The position numbers and the translations under genes are program-made. Under the pieces are notes generated by a model that had not been told where the DNA came from, did not search any database, and worked only from the letters and a program-made list of their open reading frames with translations. Source: JBAXTE01 sp037130365 (GTDB lineage Bacteria > Bacteroidota > Bacteroidia > Bacteroidales > WCHB1-69). From it: 64,000 nt of DNA. The DNA is taken from the NCBI GenBank assembly GCA_037130365.1, contig JBAXTE010000010.1:1-64000 (forward strand), written 5' to 3'. Below are positions 35,265 to 42,956 of the stretch, piece by piece (position 1 is the stretch's first letter; every line of letters begins with the position of its first letter).

Positions 35265-35744
35265 ATGAAAAAGATTCACAATGGTTACTCGGAAATGGCT
35301 AATTATAATTGTTTTGGTTGCGCTGCTCACAATCCAATTGGATTAAAATTAGAATTTTTCGAAGATAATGAATATGTTGTTAGCAAATGGATTCCATCAA
35401 ACAATTATGAAGGATACCATAATATTTTGCATGGTGGGATTCAAGCAACATTAATGGATGAAATTGCAAATTGGGTAATTATCAACAAATTAAAGCAAAC
35501 TGGAGTTACCAAAAGTCTTCAAGTTAATTACGCAAAATCCGTTTACATTGATAAAGGAGAAATTACAATCAGCGCAAAAGTAAGTAGTATTCAGAAAAGG
35601 GATGTAACCATATATGCAGAGATAAAAGACTGCGATGGGTTAATGCGTTCTTCAGCGCTAATTTGTTACACTTTAATCCCAGGTGTTGTTGCAATAATAA
35701 GGAATCAATTCCCTGGTTACGATCAATTTTATTTGGAGGAATAA
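35265..35744 (+). CDS. PaaI-family hotdog thioesterase
   Basis: A 159-aa acyl-CoA thioesterase-like protein. NCFGCAAHNPIGLKLEF at the N-terminus and HGGIQATLMDEIANW (HGG with a catalytic Asp/Glu region) mark the YiiD/PaaI hotdog group. The substrate is unknown. It is coupled to the MBL gene upstream (9 bp). Confidence 0.88.
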   Translation: MKKIHNGYSEMANYNCFGCAAHNPIGLKLEFFEDNEYVVSKWIPSNNYEGYHNILHGGIQATLMDEIANWVIINKLKQTGVTKSLQVNYAKSVYIDKGEITISAKVSSIQKRDVTIYAEIKDCDGLMRSSALICYTLIPGVVAIIRNQFPGYDQFYLEE

Positions 35745-35781
35745 TAGCCAAATATCAAGTATAATTATCTATACTTTTTGG

Positions 35782-35817
35782 CACAAAAAAAGGAGAATAA
35801 CTCTCCATTTTTTTGTG
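35782..35817. terminator. Bidirectional terminator
   Basis: GGAGA-ATAAC-TCTCC stem extended by A7/T7 tracts, with a single bulge, between the convergent thioesterase and small lipoprotein genes. Confidence 0.9.
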
Positions 35818-35836
35818 TATAGTCGAAAAAACAATA

Positions 35837-36079
35837 TTAGTAATGTAATCGTGTGCCTTTAGATCTTTTCATAATATAATTATTATGAATTGGAATTGTG
35901 CTTCTACGTAGTTTACGTTGATATTTTCCTTTATATCTATGAGCAGATTTAACTCTCTTATTTTTAACAATTTTCCGATAATTCCGATATGATGGGTTAC
36001 AAGATTGCATCACAGACAACGCAGGAAAAGCGAAGAGAACGATAAGAAAATAAATAAGCCACTTTTTATAGTGTTTCAT
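35837..36079 (-). CDS. Small basic lipoprotein-like protein
   Basis: An 80-aa protein with an N-terminal signal (MKHYKKWLIYFLIVLFAFPA) and an SVMQSC lipobox-like site around Cys27. The mature part is very rich in Lys, Arg and Tyr (KIVKNKRVKSAHRYKGKYQRK). It is small and has no known motif. It has a terminator on its 3' side. The signal and compact, terminator-bounded layout support a real gene; the function is unknown. Confidence 0.65.
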   Translation of the reverse strand: MKHYKKWLIYFLIVLFAFPALSVMQSCNPSYRNYRKIVKNKRVKSAHRYKGKYQRKLRRSTIPIHNNYIMKRSKGTRLHY

Positions 36080-36410
36080 AATATCTTTTAATAATGTTAT
36101 AAACTCTGTATTGCTTTGCCAAAAATAAATAAAAATATTAATATATCAAAACTTTTACATCTTTTTTTCAAATTACAAATTTAGCAATATATACGAATAA
36201 AACAATCAATTTGTTTCAGTAATAAAAAATAATTTGAAGTAAATTTTAAAATAAATACATATATTACTGTAGTTGTGTCATTTAAATAAATGAAAAAAGA
36301 GTATATCGACTCAAATAAACTACAAATAATGAGAGCATTCTTATCAACTAATTTAAAACCTGTCTTCAAATAAGTTATAAATCTAGTAATTGCATATTTT
36401 TTTAAATTTG

Positions 36411-36513
36411 GCAAAACAAATCACAAAAAACTATTTTTTTTATAAGACTATCCGTTTTTTACCCCAAACATTGATTGTGACATAAAAATTGTATTGCTTC
36501 GCAACAATTTTTT
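36411..36513 (+). ncRNA. Candidate small RNA (tentative)
   Basis: A TAAATTTG box at 36403-36410 is followed about 75 bp later by a hairpin with arms AAAAATTGT and ACAATTTTT around TTGCTTCGCAA, then TTTTTTC, the layout of an intrinsic terminator. There is no ORF between. No -33 element is clear, and the sequence matches no RNA family I know, so this is only a candidate. Confidence 0.25.
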
Positions 36514-36741
36514 CGCCAAAATATTAAATTTCACATATTTTTAAAACCTAATATTCAAGCCTTTTGCTCAGTTTCCGCTCTAGTTCTCTGCGACAAAAGT
36601 GCCAAGAAAATGTTGAAAATTTATCGGGTAAGATTGAATTCTAATATTAAATACCTACTCAACCAAAGAACAATTAACGTTAATAAGTCATAAATAACAC
36701 ATTTATTGGATTAGATGTTTTTTATTTTACACTCATTTCTC

Positions 36742-36749
36742 TATTTTTG
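36742..36749 (+). promoter_or_regulatory. TATTTTTG promoter -7 box
   Basis: An exact TAnnTTTG match 59 bp upstream of the ATG at 36809 for the M23/LysM peptidase. Confidence 0.6.
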
Positions 36750-36808
36750 TAAAACCAAAAAATATTAATAATTGACAATTGTCGTTATTTTCAAAAATAA
36801 CTGATATT

Positions 36809-37771
36809 ATGAGGAAAATTTTTCAATGGATGTTATTTTCATCACTTTTTGTTGTTTATACATTCAGTCCAAATATTACTTCTGCACAAGTTGTTGTAAA
36901 TAATCATGATACTCTCGAAGTATTTGAAAGTTTAAATGACAGTATAGATTTGATTAACAGCATGAACTACTTTGTTGATTCATTGGGTTACTATATGTTT
37001 TCGAATAACTCGGACAGTATAGAAATTGATAGTCCATTAATTTTAGCTGATGATGATTTACCTGCAAATGGAATATATGCCGATTGGGACTCCTTAAAAG
37101 TTCATTACCCTCGTTTTGATTTTTCAACAAAAACTGATACTACATACATTCGACTAGTTGAGCTTGGAGCAAAATACGTTCAACCTGTGCCTGGTTTTGT
37201 TACCTCAAATTTTGGTTGGAGAAGACGAATGTATCACTATGGAATTGATTTACAATTAAAAACTGGTGATACCGTTAGTACCTGTTTTGATGGGGTGGTC
37301 CGTTTAACAAAACGAAGTAGATCATACGGTTTTGTGGTAGTAGTTAGACATTACAATGGTATTGAAACACTTTATGCACATTTATCAAAAATTCTAGTTC
37401 AGCCAAATCAAAAAATTACTGCAGGTGAGCCAATAGGATTAGGTGGAAATACTGGCAGATCACGTGGTAGTCATCTTCATTTTGAATCGCGGTATTTAGG
37501 AGCTGCAATCAATCCTAACGATATTTATAATTTTGCAAATAAAACACTTAAAACCGATACTTTAGCAATTTCAAAGCATACTTTCGACTACATGTACAAA
37601 ATATCAAAGTACAAAAAGAAGTTGAGAGGCATCAAAACACATACGGTAAAAAAAGGCGAAACTCTTACACAAATTGCTAATAAACACGGAATTACAGTTC
37701 AAAAACTAAAGAAATTGAATAAAATTAAAGGGAACACAATAAAACCAAATCAACGAGTTCGGATTCGATAA
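36809..37771 (+). CDS. M23 family metallopeptidase with LysM domain
   Basis: Exported murein hydrolase of 320 aa. The ATG at 36809 gives signal peptide MRKIFQWMLFSSLFVVYTF; an upstream TTG at 36779 would extend it without reason. The M23 domain has HYGIDL, GIETLYAHLSKI and HLHFE, the zinc and catalytic residues of active lysostaphin-type peptidases. The C-terminal LysM (HTVKKGETLTQIANKHGITVQKLK) binds peptidoglycan. It probably cleaves peptide crosslinks in the periplasm. The next gene is convergent. Confidence 0.92.
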   Translation: MRKIFQWMLFSSLFVVYTFSPNITSAQVVVNNHDTLEVFESLNDSIDLINSMNYFVDSLGYYMFSNNSDSIEIDSPLILADDDLPANGIYADWDSLKVHYPRFDFSTKTDTTYIRLVELGAKYVQPVPGFVTSNFGWRRRMYHYGIDLQLKTGDTVSTCFDGVVRLTKRSRSYGFVVVVRHYNGIETLYAHLSKILVQPNQKITAGEPIGLGGNTGRSRGSHLHFESRYLGAAINPNDIYNFANKTLKTDTLAISKHTFDYMYKISKYKKKLRGIKTHTVKKGETLTQIANKHGITVQKLKKLNKIKGNTIKPNQRVRIR

Positions 37772-37808
37772 AGTATTAAAAGTGTATCAATCGAAATTTC
37801 AATAAAAT

Positions 37809-38459
37809 TTACTTTGCAACAATCCTATCAACAAAAAGAATTCCTCCTAGATGATCAAATTCATGTTGAAAACAAACCGAGGTAAAACTTGTAGCAGAGG
37901 TCCCTTCTAAAATGTTTTTTTCGAACAATCCGTTTTCAAGATAGTATTCTACTAAAATTGATGAATACCGCTCTGTTTTGCCAGTAATTGAGGGAACAGA
38001 AAGACAACCATCACCTAAAAAATTTACTTTTCTTTGAGAATAAAAATCAACTTTAGGATTAATTGCTACTTGAAAAGGCTTAGCTGGTAATATATCAAAT
38101 CTTTTAAACCAAAATATTTTCCGATGAATACCTACTTGTGGAGCTGCAATTCCAACACCCCCAGCAGCAATCATTGTATAATACATTCGTTTTATTAAAT
38201 GCTTTAGAGTTGGGTCATTTGGATTGGGTTCAATTTCAATACTTTTACCTCGTAAAAAAATTGAATCCTGAAGGTTGGTTGTTAATAATATTGCCATTGG
38301 AACATTTGTATCACCACTCATTATTAAATCCGTTTCTGCCTGAGTAAAAGGGGTAAACAATGGCTCAGATGGCTGAGGTTCTGGGGTAACACTGTCTTTT
38401 TTACAAGATAATAAAATCACCGAAAGGGCAACTAATAATGCAAGAATACTATTTTTCAT
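37809..38459 (-). CDS. Peptide deformylase-like lipoprotein
   Basis: A 216-aa protein starting at the ATG at 38459, with a TTG three codons upstream. It carries a lipoprotein signal (LLSC, Cys19) followed by a full deformylase domain: motif 1 GGVGIAAPQ (100-108), motif 2 DGCLS (150-154, normally EGCLS) and motif 3 HEFDH (199-203). The metal ligands Cys152, His199 and His203 and the catalytic Glu200 are all present, so activity is plausible. Ordinary deformylase acts in the cytoplasm on nascent chains; this one should be exported and lipidated, so its substrate is unclear. It may act on formyl peptides in the periplasm or at the surface. Confidence 0.85.
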   Translation of the reverse strand: MKNSILALLVALSVILLSCKKDSVTPEPQPSEPLFTPFTQAETDLIMSGDTNVPMAILLTTNLQDSIFLRGKSIEIEPNPNDPTLKHLIKRMYYTMIAAGGVGIAAPQVGIHRKIFWFKRFDILPAKPFQVAINPKVDFYSQRKVNFLGDGCLSVPSITGKTERYSSILVEYYLENGLFEKNILEGTSATSFTSVCFQHEFDHLGGILFVDRIVAK

Positions 38460-38500
38460 TTTAATCAAAAATTAATATTTAACTATATTATTGAGAGCAC

Positions 38501-39076
38501 TTATTTTAAAAAATCAACCAATTTTTGAGCAGCTATTGAACGATGACTAATTTTGTTTTTTTCAACCAATGGCATTTCTGCAAAAGAATACAATTGATTT
38601 ACTGGTTTAAATATTGGATCATACCCAAAACCAACAACTCCTGCATAATCTAACAAAATTTCACCCTCAACAACTCCTTCAAAAAAGTATTCAATATCAT
38701 TATAAATTAAAGCAATCACAGTTCGAAAACGAGCTTTTCTATTATTTTCATACTTCATTTCTTCCAGAACTTTATTTACATTATCAACAAAAGAGCAATG
38801 TTCTCCGGCATACCGAGCAGAATATACACCTGGACGACCACTTAAAGCATCTATTTCAAGACCAGTATCATCCGCAAAGCAATTCCTTTCAAATTTATTA
38901 TAAATGAATCGAGCTTTTTGTAATGCATTTTCTTTAAGCGTATTGCCAGTTTCAGGAATATCTTCAAAAAATAATAATTGATCTAACGAAATAATATTGA
39001 TACCTATAGGTAATAGAGGTTTTATTTCATCAATTTTATGAATATTATTTGTAGCAAATATCAGTTCCGTTTTCAT
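38501..39076 (-). CDS. rdgB: XTP/dITP diphosphatase (non-canonical purine NTP pyrophosphatase)
   Basis: A 191-aa HAM1/RdgB enzyme that removes ITP, dITP and XTP from the nucleotide pool. Motifs: FATNNIHKIDEIKPLL (substrate loop), FADDTGLEIDALSGRPGVYSARYAGE, GYDPIF and SHRSIAAQKL. It lies 41 bp upstream of the deformylase-like gene on the same strand. Together with the MazG-like protein it is one of two pool-cleaning enzymes in this window. Confidence 0.95.
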   Translation of the reverse strand: MKTELIFATNNIHKIDEIKPLLPIGINIISLDQLLFFEDIPETGNTLKENALQKARFIYNKFERNCFADDTGLEIDALSGRPGVYSARYAGEHCSFVDNVNKVLEEMKYENNRKARFRTVIALIYNDIEYFFEGVVEGEILLDYAGVVGFGYDPIFKPVNQLYSFAEMPLVEKNKISHRSIAAQKLVDFLK

Positions 39077-39184
39077 AATTCAAGTAAGAAATTAATAGCA
39101 CTTAAAGACTCATTACACATTTCTTTAACAAAAATCTTATTTTTATCAATACTAAAAAATCTTAATAATTAATTTTGAAAAAAA

Positions 39185-40993
39185 TTATTCTTTTTCGCCA
39201 GCAGCAGCCGCAATTTTTCCTGCTTGATTAAATTCTAAAGTCTGAGCATCAGTCCCTTTTTTACTTTGAATATCTACTTCGTAATACGTTTTCTTATCTG
39301 ATTTTTTAATATTACGTGCACCAACGATTTTGTATCCTTTATGGTTTTTTTCAATGTACGATTTAATATTTGGAGAGACTGTCTCTGTGTTCATAGTTGT
39401 AGTAATTTTCGACCAAACGCCCTCAGCCGAAAAATATGATTTATGTGCACCAGTTCCATCTGTGTATGAAGCTATAAAGTCATTTTCAGCACCTTCTTCC
39501 CATACCACTTTGGTTGCTTTAGGATGCTTAACTTTAAAGGCATTTTGCACAATTTCAGAGGGAACATAAACTACAGGAGCTGTTTTAACAGTTGACGTTG
39601 ATTCGTTAGAATTTTCGGAAGCATTTTTTAAGAATTTACCCATTTTATCAAAAACAAGTTCAGCAGATTGTTGATTAATTCCTTCACGAGTGACTGAAAC
39701 TTCATAGCAAGTACCTAGCTCATCATTTTCACGAATAAAAGCTGTTTTTATCTTCATGCCAGGATAATTTGAATAGACGTAAGTAGTGATATCTGTTGGT
39801 AATTCTTTAACACTAACCTTTTTTCCAACAACATTATTATCATCAACATCAGTAGCAGTTGCATTATATTCACTATCAAGTTTCCTATCTGTTGCTGATT
39901 CTTTATCTGTTATCTCATCATAAGTATAATCAGGGTCAATAGTTTTAAAAAGTTTTCCTGTTTTGTCGAACAAAATGGTTGTTTCTAATTTTTTCTTTTT
40001 ATTTTTAAGTTCAATTATTGAAATTTCAAAACCATCTTTTTTATCAAAAGTTACTGTCTTAACCCCTCTAACAAATTGATATTTACGATAAGTTTTATCA
40101 ATATATTTTTGAACTGCTGGGGGTACAGTCTTTTCGTCGAGTTCAATTTTTTGATTTTTCCATTTACCAGAGGTGTTATACTGAATTTCATTTTTCTGTT
40201 CTCTAAAAATGCATTTAATGGTATATGTAGTGTCTCCTTTTTTATTAAACCATTTTACTTCTTCGGCTTTTGGGAATTTCTTAATAAAGTTCTTTTTAAT
40301 TATTGGAGGCACCGAATTCTCACTTATAATATTCTCCGGAAATTGCGATGATTTCTTATTTGTTTTATTTTTATTTGCATCAACAGGTTCGCCATTTGGG
40401 TTTTTTGCCGCTTTTTCTTTGCTGTTTGTTCCTTTATTCTGTGTGGATGTAGTTTCTTTCGATTTTATTTCTTTAGTCTTAACAGGCTCCTCTTTAACTA
40501 CCGAAAAACCTTCGGGGTCTTTACGACTTATAAGTTTCCCATCACTAGAGAACATCAATTCAGAAACTCCACCAGTACCTACACCTTTCTTTTTCATTTC
40601 AAGAAAGTACATATCTTTAGTTGCAGGTTTTTGAACCAATTCTGATTTTCCAAATTCATATCCCACATATTCAACAGAAGTAAAATCAGTGATAAAACCT
40701 GGCAATTCTTGTTTATTTATTGGAATTCTAGTTTCACTTATTACCCCAGCGTTAGAAAGAAATGTCTTTTGTGACGTACCATCATCGGTATAAAGAACCA
40801 CAAACTGATCTCCACTAATTTGCCACTCTTTAATTTTAGCATTTGGAAATTCAGTTGTAAAGGTTGATTTTACAACAGTCGGCACATCATCAGATTTTAC
40901 TTTTTGTGCAAAAGTATTTACACAAATAAACAATAACGCTGCACTAAATACCATCTTGGCATTTAACAACAAATTACTTTGAGAACTCTTCAT
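39185..40993 (-). CDS. Exported multi-repeat PepSY-like protein
   Basis: A 602-aa protein with signal (MVFSAALLFICVNTFAQ) built from about six to seven PepSY-like (putative beta-lactamase-inhibitor-like) modules. Typical repeats open VPxxVxxxFxxxFPxAxxxxW and are followed by a strand such as YEVSV or YTIKC; clear examples begin near residues 35, 215, 390 and 470. A Lys/Thr/Asn-rich linker separates the first two. The family is usually one or two modules of about 150 aa, so this is a large version. Role unknown; binding to envelope proteases or enzymes is possible. It starts 10 bp after the purA stop codon. Confidence 0.82.
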   Translation of the reverse strand: MKSSQSNLLLNAKMVFSAALLFICVNTFAQKVKSDDVPTVVKSTFTTEFPNAKIKEWQISGDQFVVLYTDDGTSQKTFLSNAGVISETRIPINKQELPGFITDFTSVEYVGYEFGKSELVQKPATKDMYFLEMKKKGVGTGGVSELMFSSDGKLISRKDPEGFSVVKEEPVKTKEIKSKETTSTQNKGTNSKEKAAKNPNGEPVDANKNKTNKKSSQFPENIISENSVPPIIKKNFIKKFPKAEEVKWFNKKGDTTYTIKCIFREQKNEIQYNTSGKWKNQKIELDEKTVPPAVQKYIDKTYRKYQFVRGVKTVTFDKKDGFEISIIELKNKKKKLETTILFDKTGKLFKTIDPDYTYDEITDKESATDRKLDSEYNATATDVDDNNVVGKKVSVKELPTDITTYVYSNYPGMKIKTAFIRENDELGTCYEVSVTREGINQQSAELVFDKMGKFLKNASENSNESTSTVKTAPVVYVPSEIVQNAFKVKHPKATKVVWEEGAENDFIASYTDGTGAHKSYFSAEGVWSKITTTMNTETVSPNIKSYIEKNHKGYKIVGARNIKKSDKKTYYEVDIQSKKGTDAQTLEFNQAGKIAAAAGEKE

Positions 40994-41003
40994 AACTCAT
41001 CGA

Positions 41004-42284
41004 TTATTTATTTAAAAATATGGTTTGTGTTCTATCAGGTCCCATAGAGACAATAGTAATTGGAGTCTCTACATAATCGGCGATAAACTTAACATAACTT
41101 TGCAATTGTGAGGGTAAAGTTTCTGAATTTTTCGCTTTTTCCCATCCTTCAAAAGAAGTATAATTTAAAACTACAGATTCATCTATAGCATAAGGAATTT
41201 GGTTATTTACTTTGCCATCTTTAATGTAGTCTGTGCAAACATCTACTGACGCAAAGTTGTCTAACACATCTGCTTTCATCATTATTAATTGAGTAACGCC
41301 ATTCAACATACAAGAATATTTTAGCATAGGCAAATCAAGCCATCCACAACGTCTAGCGCGACCAGTAGTAGAGCCAAATTCGCCACCAATTTCTCGAAGT
41401 TTTTCACCAATTTCATTATTTAATTCTGTTGGAAACGGTCCAGATCCAACTCTTGTACAATATGCTTTAAAAATTCCAAAAACTTCACCTACCGAAGATG
41501 GTGGAATTCCCAAACCACTACATACTCCAGCAGCAATTGTACTTGAAGAGGTTACAAATGGATATGATCCATAGTCAAGATCTAGTAACGAACCTTGAGC
41601 ACCTTCTGCAAGAATACGTTTTCCCTCTTTAAGTGCATTATTGATAAAATATTCGCAATTAATTAATTGATACTGTTTTAACACTTCAATTGCTTCAAAC
41701 CATTTTTGTTCATATACTTCAAAAGAATAACCTTCAATAGTAATATCGTTAATAGAAATTCCCATTGAAGAAATAAGTTGAAAATGACGAGCAGTTAAAT
41801 TATTATATTTTTGTTTAAAATTTGATAATGAAATATCTCCCATACGTATTCCATTACGGGCTGTTTTATCGGTATATGTTGGTCCAATACCTTTAAGAGT
41901 AGATCCAATTTTTGAATTTCCAAGCATCTTTTCGTTAGCAAAATCTAACAACCGGTGTGATGGTAAAATCAAATGAGACTTTTCTGAAAACAATAGTTTT
42001 GAACGAACATCAACATACTCTGAAATTGGATTGATTTCTTTGTTTAGGATAATCACTGGATCGATAATGACTCCATTTCCAATTACATTTAACGTATTAG
42101 CACGAAAAATTCCTGATGGAATGGTATGCAACACAAATTTTTTATTGTCAAACTTCAAAGTATGCCCAGCGTTAGGTCCTCCTTGAAAACGAGCTACAAT
42201 ATCGTAGTTTGGAGTGATGACATCTACAATTTTTCCTTTTCCTTCGTCGCCCCACTGCAAACCTAATATAACATCTACTTTCAT
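41004..42284 (-). CDS. purA: Adenylosuccinate synthetase
   Basis: A 426-aa GTP-dependent enzyme joining IMP and aspartate on the way to AMP. Signature GLQWGDEGKGKIVDVI at the N-terminus with the catalytic Asp and His region (GPNAGHTL), GIGPTYTDKTARNGIRMGD, and GSTTGRARRCGWLDLPML in the C-terminal part. Its promoter box TACCTTTG lies 28 bp upstream. Downstream, the PepSY-like gene follows after 10 bp, so it may be cotranscribed. Confidence 0.98.
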   Translation of the reverse strand: MKVDVILGLQWGDEGKGKIVDVITPNYDIVARFQGGPNAGHTLKFDNKKFVLHTIPSGIFRANTLNVIGNGVIIDPVIILNKEINPISEYVDVRSKLLFSEKSHLILPSHRLLDFANEKMLGNSKIGSTLKGIGPTYTDKTARNGIRMGDISLSNFKQKYNNLTARHFQLISSMGISINDITIEGYSFEVYEQKWFEAIEVLKQYQLINCEYFINNALKEGKRILAEGAQGSLLDLDYGSYPFVTSSSTIAAGVCSGLGIPPSSVGEVFGIFKAYCTRVGSGPFPTELNNEIGEKLREIGGEFGSTTGRARRCGWLDLPMLKYSCMLNGVTQLIMMKADVLDNFASVDVCTDYIKDGKVNNQIPYAIDESVVLNYTSFEGWEKAKNSETLPSQLQSYVKFIADYVETPITIVSMGPDRTQTIFLNK

Positions 42285-42311
42285 TGTATTTTCCTATTTT
42301 ATATCTTTGGT

Positions 42312-42319
42312 CAAAGGTA
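42312..42319 (-). promoter_or_regulatory. TACCTTTG promoter -7 box for purA (minus strand)
   Basis: An exact TAnnTTTG match in the 64-bp space between the fur-like gene and purA, 28 bp from the purA ATG. Confidence 0.55.
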
Positions 42320-42348
42320 GAAAATTATTTCCCGATTTCCCAAAATAA

Positions 42349-42819
42349 TTATTTTTCAATATTGTTTTCTTCGTTTTTTAAAGCATAAAAAACTAAGGAA
42401 TGACTTTTAATTTTAACCCCAAAAGTTTCTTCCAAACTTTGTTTAATCAATTCAATTCGTGGATCGCAAAACTCATAGACGTCTGTAGAGTCGATACAAA
42501 CAATATGATCGTGCTGTGTGTAATTATATGCTTTTTCGTATTGAGCACAAGCGCCTCCAAACAAATGCTTTTTCACCAATCCACACTTTTGCAATAGTTC
42601 TATCGTATTATATAATGTAGCTCGACTAACAATATATTTTGCATTCTTCATGTGAATATACAAAGATTCAATATCGAAATGGTGATTTAAACTATACACC
42701 TCTTTTAATATTGTAAAACGTTCTGGTGTTTTTCGTTGAGAATGAGATTCTAAGTATTTAACAAAATACTCTCTTACTTGCTCAAAATTATCTGCGGTGT
42801 TTGAATTCTTATTATTCAT
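42349..42819 (-). CDS. Fur family transcriptional regulator
   Basis: A 156-aa metalloregulator with N-terminal winged helix (RFTILKEVY, SRATLYNTIELLQKCGLV) and C-terminal dimerisation/metal domain (HDHIVC, KSHSLVFYALK). The structural zinc motif CxxC is changed to CIDS, and the distal CxxC of classical Fur is absent, as often seen in this phylum. Whether it senses iron, zinc or peroxide cannot be told. It lies between the RSH gene and purA on the same strand. Confidence 0.9.
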   Translation of the reverse strand: MNNKNSNTADNFEQVREYFVKYLESHSQRKTPERFTILKEVYSLNHHFDIESLYIHMKNAKYIVSRATLYNTIELLQKCGLVKKHLFGGACAQYEKAYNYTQHDHIVCIDSTDVYEFCDPRIELIKQSLEETFGVKIKSHSLVFYALKNEENNIEK

Positions 42820-42956
42820 TTCTTATGTATTTCGGTATAAATATACTTAAAAAAACACTAATTTATTATTAGTATAAATAAAAATTATCTAACAAAAGCG
42901 CATACGCCTGGTTTATAGTATTTTACAAAAATAAAAAAAATAAAAAAATATCTTTA

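Larger units (their letters stand above)
36080..36808. other. Long intergenic region (729 bp)
   Basis: No convincing protein gene. An open frame on the minus strand at 36181-36414 lacks a credible start context and is AT-biased. It contains a promoter-like TAAATTTG (36403-36410), a terminator-like hairpin (36484-36513), and the promoter of the M23 peptidase (36742-36749). A small RNA is possible between the first two. Confidence 0.5.

Noticed and set aside
36181..36414. Open frame of 77 codons on the minus strand
   Set aside because: AT-driven frame in a gene-free region, no start context, no signal or motif.
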